A stretch of DNA of 64,000 bases, taken from positions 248,001 to 312,000 of the forward strand of contig JAUNAP010000001.1 in assembly GCA_030527545.1 (NCBI GenBank), in the 5' to 3' direction. Under the pieces are notes generated by a model. It was not told the origin of the DNA and made no database searches. It worked only from the letters and a program-made list of their open reading frames with translations. The position numbers and the translations under genes are program-made. Shown here in pieces: positions 44,794 through 53,036 of this stretch; position 1 is the first letter of the stretch; each line of letters starts with the position of its first letter. The stretch is from Actinomycetaceae bacterium (lineage in GTDB: Bacteria > Actinomycetota > Actinomycetes > Actinomycetales > Actinomycetaceae).

Positions 44794-45119
44794 TTAGCTG
44801 TTTTCCTTGGGGTTCGGGCCGGTGATGACCGGGAGTGGTAGCGGCGCGGGGTTGACGTGTCGGGTGATGGTGTATCCGCAGCGATGCGTGTAGGCGTCGC
44901 CGCCTTCGTCTTCACGGGTCCAGCCGGTGGGGATGGTTGGTACGTAGGTGGGGGTGTGTTCGTCGCTGACGGGTGTGCGCTGGTTGAGGGTGGTGACGAT
45001 GGCGTCGGCACAGTAGGAGAGAAGTAGGTCGAGGTCTTGGACGCAGATTTCGCTTTAGGGTCGGTCACCTCAACCACGACATCCCCAGACTGGATCACAG
45101 CCTCCTCCAACAAGTCCAC
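44794..45119 (-). pseudogene. Phage-like gene with a frameshift
   Basis: GTG at 45119 starts MDLLEEAVIQSGDVVVEVTDPK, sharing one base with the stop of the upstream gene. About 25 codons in, the likely coding frame shifts: the second frame carries CVQDLDLLLSYCADAIVTTL and TPTIPTGWTREDEGGDAYT, ending at TAA 44794. Kept in the first frame, the sequence becomes low-complexity Ser/Pro/Thr. Not recognised as a named phage family. Confidence 0.5.
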
Positions 45120-45262
45120 TACTCGATGAATGCCTCGACATCGGTGGGGGTGTCCTTGTCGGACTCGCCCCCATCCTTCGTGGCCTCGAGGGCTTCGGCG
45201 ATGGTGTTGTCCATCTCCTCAGGCGTGGCCGTGGGTGTGTTGGTCGTGGTGGAGTCTGCCAT
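45119..45262 (-). CDS. Small acidic phage-like protein
   Basis: 47 residues from ATG 45262, Thr/Pro-rich then acidic (GGESDKDTPTDVEAFIE). Stop shares a base with the start of the next gene, indicating coupling. Possibly a phage small structural or assembly component; no family recognised. Confidence 0.45.
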   Translation of the reverse strand: MADSTTTNTPTATPEEMDNTIAEALEATKDGGESDKDTPTDVEAFIE

Positions 45263-45366
45263 GTCGGCTGCCTTCCATAGTGTTGGGGCCGTGTCGGCCC
45301 GGTTTTGGGTGCAAAAAACCACCCGGCCCCATGTCAGGGCGGGTGGAAGCTAAGAAAGAGCGCCGG

Positions 45367-45702
45367 TCAGTCGATACCGACTGAGGCCAGATGCTCTTCT
45401 GGAGTCATACGGTAGATAGAGACGAACTCGCGATAGGCATTACTCCACGGCATACCCGCTGCGTCGATGGCCGCATTCGTCGGCACGGAGTCCTCGAACG
45501 GGACGTTACCGGTCTGAGCGTATTCCTCACGCTCAGCACGAGCCGCCGCCCGCATGCGCGCATACACCGCTTCCTGTTCGCGTTTGGCCCACCACTCGTC
45601 ATCATCGTAAGGAGGCTTAGGACCAGCTACTTGGATCATGCCCGAGATGCGCTGCGGTACCTCAGAGGAACCGATTCGGTCAACAGCGCCTGTATCCTTG
45701 CG
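45367..45702 (-). pseudogene. Truncated gene ending at the IS remnant
   Basis: About 110 residues, C-terminal part of an unknown protein: PYDDDEWWAKREQEAVYARM and TNAAIDAAGMPWSNAYREF. Its upstream (5') end runs into the IS-derived repeat at 45703, whose bases would supply a GTG start only by accident. No family recognised. Likely cut by the mobile element or an associated deletion. Confidence 0.45.
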
Positions 45703-46524
45703 CACAAAGAATCGGACACTCTCCTACGCGTCAAGATCCGTGACGGCCGCCGCGTGGTCAACAAAGCCTGCTACATGGCGGTTGGTGTCGACATGGACGG
45801 CATCAAGCACATCCTGGGATTGTGGATCGCTGACAACGAAGGCGCTGCATTGTGGGCATCGGTGTGCGCGGATCTGGCTAACCGCGGTGTCCAGGACGTG
45901 TTCATCGTGTGCTGCGACGGGCTCAAAGGCTTGCCCGAAGCCGTGGGGGCCACCTGGCCCAATTCCATGGTGCAAACCTGCATTGTGCACCTGATTCGGG
46001 CTGCGAACCGGTGGGTGTCCTACCAGGACCGCAAATCCGTCTCCTGGGCGCTGCGTGAGGTCTACACGGCCGCAAACGAGGACACCGCCCGTGCCGCCTT
46101 GGATGCGTTCGAAGCCAGTGAACTGGGCCGGAAATACCCGCAGTCGGTCAAAGTCTGGCGCGACGCTTGGGAGCGGTTCGTGCCGTTTCTACAGTTTCCG
46201 CCGGCGGCACGCCGGGTGCTCTACACCACCAATTCAATCGAGTCGCTCAACGCTGAACTGCGTAAAGCTACCCGCAACAGGGGCCAGTTCCCCAACGATA
46301 CCGCGGCGCTGAAGACGCTTTGGCTGATGATCTGCAACATCGAAGACAAGCGCGCTGCGCAGCGAGCGAAGAAAGCAAAGCGCAACGTTGAGTGCAACGG
46401 CTATATTGAAGGAGCGAAAGCCACCGGGTGGAAACAAGCCATCAACCAACTAGCCGTGGCTTACCCCGACCGATTCGCGCACTACTTGTAAACCAACCCC
46501 GCACACAAAGAATCGGACACTCTC
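45703..46524 (+). mobile_element. IS256-family element remnant
   Basis: A copy of a 21-bp sequence at 45703-45723 and an identical copy at 46504-46524 flank the transposase piece. They run in the same direction, whereas IS ends should be inverted, so only the right one is a normal terminal repeat and the left one marks a rearrangement. The internal piece encodes the C-terminal two thirds of a transposase. The left end with the N-terminal part is missing. The element lies between two broken genes. Confidence 0.75.
45721..46491 (+). pseudogene. IS256/mutator-type transposase, N-terminally truncated
   Basis: About 256 residues of a roughly 400-residue enzyme. DDE-type core motifs remain: KIRDGRRVVNKACYMAVGVD, VFIVCCDGLKGLPEAV (catalytic Asp) and NSIESLNAELRKATRNRG with the Glu; C-terminal KATGWKQAINQLAVAYPDRF. 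The N-terminal DNA-binding part and first catalytic Asp are absent, so it is not active. Runs into the left direct repeat. Confidence 0.82.
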
Positions 46525-46696
46525 TGAGCGGGGTCATGCCGCATTGCCCCATAGTGAGCAGATTCAAGTCGTCATCATCCCAAGCCCACGTAAACATATA
46601 CTCATGATCGTTAGCTAGCACCCAGGGTTCAAGATGTGTTTCACCCTTGGTCACATGCTGGCCAGCAATCTGGCGGGCTTCATCTAGGGTCAACAC
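46525..46696 (-). pseudogene. Possible immunity-like gene, cut by the IS element
   Basis: From GTG 46696 (GAGGAG upstream): VLTLDEARQIAGQHV then HEYMFTWAWDDDDLNLLTMG. The frame enters the IS end near MTPL and is lost. The start LTLDEARQIA and the acidic middle resemble small immunity/YrhB-type proteins, but the evidence is weak. It lies downstream of the MuF-ART gene on the same strand. Confidence 0.4.
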
Positions 46697-46812
46697 GGGG
46701 CGGCTCCTCAATTGAGACTACATCCAGCACGCTATCAGTAGGGCGGGCGTCATCCAAGCGTGCCAAACGTGGCGAGATATCGGGACGGGTGGAAGAGTGT
46801 TCGTTCTGTGGG

Positions 46813-47127
46813 CTAGGCGGTCGCGGGGGGGGGTTCCTTGTTCTCGTCGAGTTCACGCTGCCAACGCACCGCACGAAGAGCTAGGTGGCCGTAGGCGTCT
46901 TCTTCTCCCCAGTATTCGCCATCGAGCTCGATCTCCCGCACAAGTTCCTCGGGAACCCGCAGGCCTATCCAGGCGGCGATCTCTAGGCCACGCACGGCCA
47001 TGTTCCACGCGTCAGGCTGGTTACTTACGTCCTTCTTCTGGCGCTCAGTGAATCGGGGCCACAAGAAACGCAGAATCTCACCTTCCGCGTACTTATACTC
47101 AGCTACTGCTTCGTCCATGTGACCCAT
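46813..47127 (-). CDS. Unknown 104-residue protein, candidate immunity protein
   Basis: 104 residues from ATG 47127 (47118 is also possible). Helical, acidic overall: EGEILRFLWPRFTERQKKDV, LEIAAWIGLRVPEELVREI and GEYWGEEDAYGHLALRAVR. No family recognised. It lies 24 bp after the 98-residue gene, both downstream of the ADP-ribosyltransferase gene on the same strand, the position where MuF toxins carry immunity genes. Confidence 0.5.
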   Translation of the reverse strand: MGHMDEAVAEYKYAEGEILRFLWPRFTERQKKDVSNQPDAWNMAVRGLEIAAWIGLRVPEELVREIELDGEYWGEEDAYGHLALRAVRWQRELDENKEPPPATA

Positions 47128-47151
47128 GGCGTCAGTCTAGTTCTCAGGATG

Positions 47152-47448
47152 CTAAAAGACCGTCAGCTGACGCGCATCTTCCTCAGATAACAGGCCAGCT
47201 CCGACCAGCTGCTGGACGGGTGTTACGCCGTATGTACGCTCATAGCGCTCGCACGCTGCCCACCCAGCCTCGAGAGCATCGACAGCCTTCCGATTACATG
47301 GAACCCCTGGCCACGCCTCTCCGAAACGCCGCCAATAGTCTCTCACCGCAGCCGCAGCCTCTTTGGGTGGTAGAGGCTCGAACCGACACGGCTTCCACGT
47401 AGAGCCATCAGGCATCTTCTTGCCAGGGTATGGCCTGAAATCCGTCAT
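47152..47448 (-). CDS. Unknown 98-residue protein downstream of MuF-ART
   Basis: 98 residues, ATG 47448 with GAGGACGGACG just upstream, 9 bp after the MuF-ART stop. Sequence includes YPGKKMPDGSTWKPCRFEPL and DYWRRFGEAWPGVPCN, helical at the C-terminus. No family recognised. Immediate coupling to the toxin gene makes it the first candidate for the immunity or accessory protein. Confidence 0.55.
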   Translation of the reverse strand: MTDFRPYPGKKMPDGSTWKPCRFEPLPPKEAAAAVRDYWRRFGEAWPGVPCNRKAVDALEAGWAACERYERTYGVTPVQQLVGAGLLSEEDARQLTVF

Positions 47449-47457
47449 CGTCCGTCC

Positions 47458-48333
47458 TCACGCACTATGCCCACACCGTGATACCGACCCGCATATCTGA
47501 GCCATAATGCTAGCGTTCACCCCGCGCCGGATCAATACCTCTTCTTCGTCAGGGTAATAACTCACCTTTGAAATATCTAGTGCAGGAGCGCCAGGGCGTA
47601 CTCTAAGGATCGCGACGAACCGATCATCGTCCCCGCTAGCATTTGCTCCACCTTCATGAAGACTTGAAGTGAGGTACCCTTGCGTCCTTATCGGGCCGCT
47701 ATTTGCAGTGATATCAGCCTTTCTATTAAGGTCAAAGTCGCCAGCACGCGCCAAGCGGTGAACAATGACCTCCTCATCCGGGGGGGGGGAAGCTTCAAGA
47801 GCAGAATCGAGTATGTCAACATCCTGTTGCGCTATGCCCCTGGCCTTACCTGTAAACGCAAACTCCTGAAAATCCTCATACTCATAATCCGACCAACGCC
47901 GTATTTGTATGAGCTGCTTCTCGGAAAGCTGCCCACTACATCGGTCTCTCCACTCTTGTGGTGCGTACGGGGCGGTCGAAGACTCCCACCATCGATCCGC
48001 TTTGTCATTCTTGATCTCAGCTTTAACAGCCTCACGGACGCTCAACTTAAGTTGACGTAGCACCTCAAGATCACGGGTCGTAGACCTGATCCCCGTGGCC
48101 TTGGTGAACGCTCCCGACGCGATGAGTTCGCGCCAGTCTTCCAAGGACGCGCCCCGATGGTGCTTGGCGAAGTCCATACACGCCCGCACCCTGGCCGGTA
48201 TCTGCTCCACCCCGTCTTGGCCTTTGATGATCTCGGCGAGGCTGCAGCGGCAGTGGTCGTGAAACTTCGACCCATCCCGGCTGCGCACTGCGGTGGCCTT
48301 GTCGGTATAGTCCGGGCCGCGCGAGGCCAGCAT
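47458..48333 (-). CDS. MuF-type phage minor head protein with C-terminal ADP-ribosyltransferase
   Basis: 291 residues from the first ATG; the homologous frame continues upstream to about 48366 with GACWFCLM, so the gene is 5'-truncated (MuF proteins have about 200 more residues). CWFC together with HDHCRC (residues 25-30) is the conserved Cys/His part of SPP1 gp7/MuF minor head proteins. The C-terminal half carries ART features: Arg193 in EEVIVHRLARAG, the STS-like GYLTSSL (222-224) and a terminal EEEVLIRR with Glu263-x-Glu265. This is the R-S-E class layout, likely transferring ADP-ribose to a protein. MuF-toxin fusions are known in temperate phages of Firmicutes and Actinobacteria. Confidence 0.78.
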   Translation of the reverse strand: MLASRGPDYTDKATAVRSRDGSKFHDHCRCSLAEIIKGQDGVEQIPARVRACMDFAKHHRGASLEDWRELIASGAFTKATGIRSTTRDLEVLRQLKLSVREAVKAEIKNDKADRWWESSTAPYAPQEWRDRCSGQLSEKQLIQIRRWSDYEYEDFQEFAFTGKARGIAQQDVDILDSALEASPPPDEEVIVHRLARAGDFDLNRKADITANSGPIRTQGYLTSSLHEGGANASGDDDRFVAILRVRPGAPALDISKVSYYPDEEEVLIRRGVNASIMAQICGSVSRCGHSA

Positions 48334-48420
48334 GAGACAAAACCAGCACGCCCCGCTTCTGGCACACGCGCATAGCGCAGCGACGCAGGAATCTTCTGTA
48401 AGAAATGGGGGAGAGGCCGC

Positions 48421-48489
48421 ATGGCTGAGTGGACTACCGCGATCAGCACTCTCGCGATGGCTATCGCTTACATCATCTCGCTTGTGTGA
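48421..48489 (+). CDS. 22-residue membrane peptide
   Basis: ATG 48421 with a GGGGGAGAGG site 6 nt upstream; MAEWTTAISTLAMAIAYIIS is almost entirely one hydrophobic helix. Reads away from the MuF-ART gene. Too short for standard annotation; the strong ribosome site is the main argument. Confidence 0.4.
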   Translation: MAEWTTAISTLAMAIAYIISLV

Positions 48490-48591
48490 GATGATGACTC
48501 ACGAAGATTAAGGAAGGTTCCCGCCCAGGAGAGATGCTGGGGCGGGGCCTGCGGCCCCTCCTCCTCCAAGCTACATGACAGGAGCAGATGA

Positions 48592-48765
48592 ATGAAGAGA
48601 ATCCGCATGCAGGCTAGGGTTGGCGCGCTTGCCGCCGGAATTGTCGCTGCGGGCACCGTGGTCACCGGACATGCCGTGTGGCTCACGCCCGTCATTGTGG
48701 CGCTGCTTGCCGCTGGCGCTTGTTTCGATGCCGTGCTCACGGTGCGTAGTAGCCGTCGTGGCTGA
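48592..48765 (+). CDS. Cassette B small membrane protein
   Basis: 57 residues from ATG 48592, AGGAG 7 nt before it. Two hydrophobic helices (ARVGALAAGIVAAGTVVTG and LTPVIVALLAAGACFDAVL) and a basic tail (SSRRG). Counterpart of the 42852 gene by size, topology and its 8-bp overlap with the next HTH gene, though the residues differ. Function unknown. Confidence 0.6.
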   Translation: MKRIRMQARVGALAAGIVAAGTVVTGHAVWLTPVIVALLAAGACFDAVLTVRSSRRG

Positions 48766-49009
48766 GCCTCGTCACTACTGGTCGCGTCGCGAGATCGCGG
48801 AATACCTCGGCGTGACCTACGCTGGTGTCTCCGTGCCGGACCTGCCGGACCCCGCGGTTCGGGTGGGGAAGCAACTCGGGTGGGACCCCGACGAGGTCCG
48901 CACCTGGGCGGCCGAACGCGAAGCTCGCGCACTCGCCTCGGGGGACCGGCGCTACGCCGCCAACCGGATAAGCCTTGCTGAAGCTGAGGCGCGGGCCGCC
49001 CGCGGATGA
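48758..49009 (+). CDS. Cassette B HTH (excisionase-like) protein
   Basis: 83 residues from GTG 48758, the same length as its copy at 43030. HTH segment YWSRREIAEYLGVTYAGVSV; the end ASGDRRYAANRISLAEAEAR is nearly identical to the other copy. Likely a phage-derived DNA-binding protein. The overlap with the membrane gene (48758-48765) mirrors cassette A. Confidence 0.7.
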   Translation: MAEPRHYWSRREIAEYLGVTYAGVSVPDLPDPAVRVGKQLGWDPDEVRTWAAEREARALASGDRRYAANRISLAEAEARAARG

Positions 49010-49055
49010 GAACACCGTCCCCGCTCTGCCTCTCCCGTCCATCGAACGCACAAGA

Positions 49056-49092
49056 GACGCGGGCCGGCTGATACGACCAGCCGGCCCGCGTC
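49056..49092. terminator. Long perfect hairpin terminator
   Basis: 15-bp perfect stem (49056-49070 with 49078-49092), 7-nt loop. It ends pncB (minus strand) and separates the phage remnants from the chromosome. Confidence 0.9.
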
Positions 49093-49099
49093 CTCGCAG

Positions 49100-50464
49100 C
49101 TATTCGGTTTCGTCCGGCCGGTTAGCCGCGTCGATATAGCGCGTCGGGATCGCAGGCTCGCCCGCCGAGAGGCGCCACCCCTGATAGGGCAGCTCGTTGC
49201 GTGCCGCCACGTGATGGGCCTGCGCACGCGAGAGCGCGTCTTTGCCCACTGCGTCTTCGACGATACGCCCATCGACAACAAGATCGACCTGCAGAGGCCG
49301 GGCACCCTCCCGAGCAAAAATCTCCTCGGCCTCACTCCTCGAATCCGCGACGACGATCAGCTCCTCCGTCGCATACCCATCCTCGCCGATAACCCGACCA
49401 GCAAACTTCAAGCCCCCAACCGTCTGCTTCGAAGCAGACTTCTTCGCGACATCGTGGACCCCACCGGCCTCGTCACCATGCTGAACGAGCTTATACACCA
49501 ACGCCGCCGTCGGGATGCCCGACCCCGTCACCAGCTTCGTTCCCACGCCGTAGGAATCCACTGGCGCCGCCCCCAAAGAAGCGATCGCATACTCGTCAAG
49601 ATCGTTCGTCACCGTGATCCGCGTGGACGTCGCACCCATAGAATCCAGCTGTTCACGCACACGGAAAGCCTGCGCCACCAGATCGCCAGAATCCAGGCGC
49701 ACCGCCCCCAACTCACCGCCGGCCTCGCGGGCAACCTCGACAGCACGAGCCACCCCACGCGTCACGTCATACGTGTCCACCAGCAGCGTCGTACCCGGCC
49801 CCATAGACGCGACCTGAGCACGGAAAGCCGCCTCCTCATCGTCATGTACCAGCGTGAACGAATGCGCCGACGTCCCAATCGTGGGGATCCCATAACGCTT
49901 ACCCGCCTCCAGGCACGACGTCCCCTGGAAACCGCCGATATAGGCAGCCCGCGCCGCCGAGACAGCCGCCCGCTCGTGCGTGCGACGAGCCCCCATGTCC
50001 AAACACGGACGCCCATGCGCGGCAATCGTCATACGCGACGCCGCTGAGGCCACCGCGCAATCGTGATTAAGGATTGACAGCGCTAACGTCTCCACGACCA
50101 CTGCCTCGGCAAACGTACCCGTCACCGTCAGCAGCGGGGAATTCTCGAAATAACACTCGCCCTCGCGATAGCCCATCATCGAGCCGGTGAACTGATAGTC
50201 GCGAAGAAAGTCCAGGCACTCCGCGGAGACGATGTCCTCTCGCGACAAATAGTCGAGATCATCACCATCAAACCGGAACCGCGCGATCGCCTCCAACAAT
50301 CGCGCGTGCCCCGCAACCACGCCAAAGCGGCGAGCCGCGGGAAGCCGGCGGCCAAACAGCTCGAACACGGCCGGACGATACGCGGCCCCCGATTTAAGAG
50401 CGGCATCGAGCATCGTCAACTCGTACATGTCGGTCAACAACGAAGTCGTGGGTGAGGACGTCAT
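49100..50464 (-). CDS. pncB: Nicotinate phosphoribosyltransferase
   Basis: 454 residues. Makes nicotinate mononucleotide from nicotinate and PRPP, in NAD salvage. Signatures: LLTDMYELTMLDAALKSGAA at the start, MGARRTHERAAVSAARAAY with the phosphohistidine-region motif near 160, GTSAHSFTLVHDDEEAAF, and VRLDSGDL near 255. ATG 50464. Divergent from clpS; the gene pair pncB/clpS/DUF2017/murI is conserved in Actinobacteria. Confidence 0.95.
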   Translation of the reverse strand: MTSSPTTSLLTDMYELTMLDAALKSGAAYRPAVFELFGRRLPAARRFGVVAGHARLLEAIARFRFDGDDLDYLSREDIVSAECLDFLRDYQFTGSMMGYREGECYFENSPLLTVTGTFAEAVVVETLALSILNHDCAVASAASRMTIAAHGRPCLDMGARRTHERAAVSAARAAYIGGFQGTSCLEAGKRYGIPTIGTSAHSFTLVHDDEEAAFRAQVASMGPGTTLLVDTYDVTRGVARAVEVAREAGGELGAVRLDSGDLVAQAFRVREQLDSMGATSTRITVTNDLDEYAIASLGAAPVDSYGVGTKLVTGSGIPTAALVYKLVQHGDEAGGVHDVAKKSASKQTVGGLKFAGRVIGEDGYATEELIVVADSRSEAEEIFAREGARPLQVDLVVDGRIVEDAVGKDALSRAQAHHVAARNELPYQGWRLSAGEPAIPTRYIDAANRPDETE

Positions 50465-50550
50465 GACGACCAGGCTACCGTGTAGCGAAGGACCATTTGG
50501 CTCCTACGAAACGGCCACGCACGCAACCGGCGGCGCCTACCATGGAAACC

Positions 50551-50838
50551 ATGACGACAGCGACGAGCCTCACACACTCGCCTCGCTCCACGGCCGAGAC
50601 CGCACCGCCGTGGAGGGCTGTCATCTGGCACGACCCCATCGTCCTCATGGCCTACGTCGCGCGGGTACTGCGCAACCATTTCGGGCTCAGCGCGTCCGCG
50701 GCAAACGATGTTCTTCACGAAATCAGCGAGAAAGGACAGGCCACCGTCGCATCGGGCACCCGCGAACACATGGAAGCCGACGTGGCCGCCATGCACGCCT
50801 ACGGGCTACGCGCCACCCTCGAAACCGGTACGGAATGA
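50551..50838 (+). CDS. clpS: ClpS adaptor of the ClpAP/ClpC protease
   Basis: 95 residues from ATG 50551 (ATG 50542 also in frame). ClpS core: PPWRAVIWHDPIVLMAYVAR, then FGLSASAANDVLHEISEKGQ and MEADVAAMHAYGLRATLE. The adaptor delivers N-end-rule substrates to ClpC. The His-Asp-Pro/Met pocket residues are visible. ATGA overlap with the next gene. Confidence 0.94.
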   Translation: MTTATSLTHSPRSTAETAPPWRAVIWHDPIVLMAYVARVLRNHFGLSASAANDVLHEISEKGQATVASGTREHMEADVAAMHAYGLRATLETGTE

Positions 50839-51431
50839 AACCCTTCACCCCGACGCCCACCGGTTACCTCACCCGCATCAGCCGCACTGAAGCACACCTG
50901 CTCCTGCGCGCCATCGACGAGGTCGTCACCCTCCTCGACGCGCCCGCCGGCCGTTCGCCGCTCCTTGCCAACCTCGCCGCCGACATCGACGCCCCCCAAC
51001 CCACAGACCGGTCACTGTCGAACCTCCTCGCCCCCATGTCTCGTGACCCAGGGATCGCCCAAGAAATGCGGACACTGACCGAAGACGACCTACGCGACTA
51101 CAAGACCACGCGCCTGTGTCGCATCCGCGACACCGTCGTCAACGCCGTCACAGACGGTGGCCTCGTTCACGTGAGTACGGGGGAGGAATGGGTCTGGCTC
51201 GGAGCCATGACCGACCTACGGCTCGCTCTCGCCGGAACACTCGGTGCAACACACGACAGCGATATCGCCAAACTCACGCAGCACGCGCGCGAGCTCGCCC
51301 GTGCCGACGACCCTGCCGCCCTTCTCGCCGACACGACACCAAATCCATTCGTTGCCACCGTATTCCTCATGCTGGGCGCGTGGCAGGAGTCACTGCTAGC
51401 CGCGATGGATGGGGAATCCCACGCCCACTAG
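50835..51431 (+). CDS. DUF2017 protein
   Basis: 198 residues, beginning MKPFTPTPTGYLTRISRTEA with helical segments EAHLLLRAIDEVVTLL and TRLCRIRDTVVNAVTDGG; the end FVATVFLMLGAWQESLLAAM fits the family. Always found next to clpS in Actinobacteria; role unknown, perhaps in Clp substrate handling (context only). Starts at 50835 inside the clpS stop. Confidence 0.86.
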   Translation: MKPFTPTPTGYLTRISRTEAHLLLRAIDEVVTLLDAPAGRSPLLANLAADIDAPQPTDRSLSNLLAPMSRDPGIAQEMRTLTEDDLRDYKTTRLCRIRDTVVNAVTDGGLVHVSTGEEWVWLGAMTDLRLALAGTLGATHDSDIAKLTQHARELARADDPAALLADTTPNPFVATVFLMLGAWQESLLAAMDGESHAH

Positions 51432-51440
51432 GCTGAATGC

Positions 51441-52253
51441 GTGAACAATGCGCCGATCGGGATATTCGACTCCGGGGTGGGTGGGCTCACCGTCGCCCGC
51501 GCGATCCTCGATGTTCTCCCGCACGAAGAGATCTACTACGTCGGCGATACCGCGAACACCCCCTACGGCGACCGGCCACTCGCCGAAGTGCGCACCCTCG
51601 CCCTGTCGATCATGGACGGACTCGTCGACAAAGGCGTCAAAATGCTCGTCATCGCCTGCAACACGGCATCCTCCGCCGTCCTCCACGACGCACGCGAACG
51701 CTACACTCAACGCCGGGGTATCCCCGTCATCGAAGTCGTTGTCCCAGCCGTCCACGAAGCCCTCCTGGCCACCTCAAATCGGCGCATCGGTGTCATCGGT
51801 ACGAGCGGGACCATCACCTCGGGCGTCTACGCCGACGCACTCGAAGTCATGCCGGGCATCAAGGTTTTCACCCAGGCGTGCCCCCGATTCGTCCACTTTG
51901 CAGAGAGGGGAGTGACGACCGGGCCCGAACTACTCGCCTGCGTCCACGACTACCTCGACCCACTCGCCGCCCACGACATCGACACGCTCGTGCTCGGGTG
52001 CACCCACTATCCGCTCCTGGCCGGCGCGATCTCATACGTAGTCGGCGACGGCGTCACCCTCGTTTCTTCCTCCACCGCCACCGCCAAACGCGCCTACGCA
52101 GCCCTCGTCGAAAATCAGCTGACCCGCGACCCCAGCCTGCCGGCACCCCGTCACAGATTCACAACCACCGGGCCGACCACCCGGTTCCTCGACCTGGCCC
52201 GACGGATCATCGGCCCCGACGCCTTCGGCGACGACCTCAAGGGGACGACATGA
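51441..52253 (+). CDS. murI: Glutamate racemase
   Basis: 270 residues, GTG start. Supplies D-glutamate for peptidoglycan. Both active-site cysteines are seen: ACNTASSAVL (near residue 73) and VLGCTHYPLL (near 183). IFDSGVGGLTVARAI opens the protein. Coupled (ATGA) to the following phosphodiesterase-like gene, the order known from Mycobacterium (Rv1338-Rv1339). Confidence 0.96.
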   Translation: MNNAPIGIFDSGVGGLTVARAILDVLPHEEIYYVGDTANTPYGDRPLAEVRTLALSIMDGLVDKGVKMLVIACNTASSAVLHDARERYTQRRGIPVIEVVVPAVHEALLATSNRRIGVIGTSGTITSGVYADALEVMPGIKVFTQACPRFVHFAERGVTTGPELLACVHDYLDPLAAHDIDTLVLGCTHYPLLAGAISYVVGDGVTLVSSSTATAKRAYAALVENQLTRDPSLPAPRHRFTTTGPTTRFLDLARRIIGPDAFGDDLKGTT

Positions 52254-53035
52254 GGATAACGATCATCGGGGCGACCGGGTCGATGTCGGGACCCATCTCG
52301 CCGGCATCCTCCTATCTCATCGAGGCCGACGGCCCAGACAATAACGGCGACGAGCGCAGCTGGGGTATCCTCCTCGACATGGGGCCCGGCAGCTTCGGAC
52401 AGCTATGGCGCTACAGACCCCCGGAGACGCTCGATGCCATCGCCCTGTCCCACCTCCACATCGACCACTGTGGCGACCTACTCAGCATGCAGATTTTTCG
52501 CCGCTGGCACCCCCACCTCGACCTTCCCCCGATGCCGCTGCTTGCGCCCGAGGGCACCGTCGAACGCATGCGTGGGCTCGATGGTTTCACCGACACCGAC
52601 ACCTTCGAAGGCGAGTTCCGACATGTCGCCTTCGAATCCGTGGCAAGCACGCGCATCGGCCCCATGACGGTCGAGGCCGTCCCCGTGTGGCACACCGTCC
52701 CCTCCTTCGCCCTGCGCATCAGCGGGCCCGGAGAAGACGGGCACCCCGTCACCGTCACCTATTCAGGTGACACCGACCTGTGCGACGGGCTCATCGAGGC
52801 GGCCCGCGGCGCCGACTTCTTCCTCTGCGAATGCGGTTTCACCGCCGCCGACCAGGCGCGTGGCGTCCACCTCGACGGCGCCAGAGCCGCCGAAGCCGCT
52901 ACCCGCGCCGGCGTGGGACGTCTCGTTCTCACCCACATTCAGCCGTGGACCGACCCGGACGTTGTCACGCGAGAGGCCGCTTCGTGGACCGGGCCGTTCG
53001 ACATCGCCCAGCCCGGCCACACGTACACGGTATGA
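52250..53035 (+). CDS. Metallo-beta-lactamase-fold phosphodiesterase (Rv1339-like)
   Basis: 261 residues. Metal motif SHLHIDHCGD near residue 66, SGDTD near 172, LTHIQPW near 225. In Mycobacterium the matching gene between murI and rph is Rv1339, a cyclic-AMP phosphodiesterase; by synteny this protein is a candidate cNMP phosphodiesterase, though RNase Z-like activity is not excluded. ATG 52250 overlaps the murI stop. Confidence 0.85.
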   Translation: MRITIIGATGSMSGPISPASSYLIEADGPDNNGDERSWGILLDMGPGSFGQLWRYRPPETLDAIALSHLHIDHCGDLLSMQIFRRWHPHLDLPPMPLLAPEGTVERMRGLDGFTDTDTFEGEFRHVAFESVASTRIGPMTVEAVPVWHTVPSFALRISGPGEDGHPVTVTYSGDTDLCDGLIEAARGADFFLCECGFTAADQARGVHLDGARAAEAATRAGVGRLVLTHIQPWTDPDVVTREAASWTGPFDIAQPGHTYTV

Positions 53036-53036
53036 C

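Noticed and set aside
49010..49100. Second copy of the tmRNA 3' end (attR)
   Set aside because: I looked at the right border of the phage region and at 43282-43330 and saw no matching stretch of useful length.
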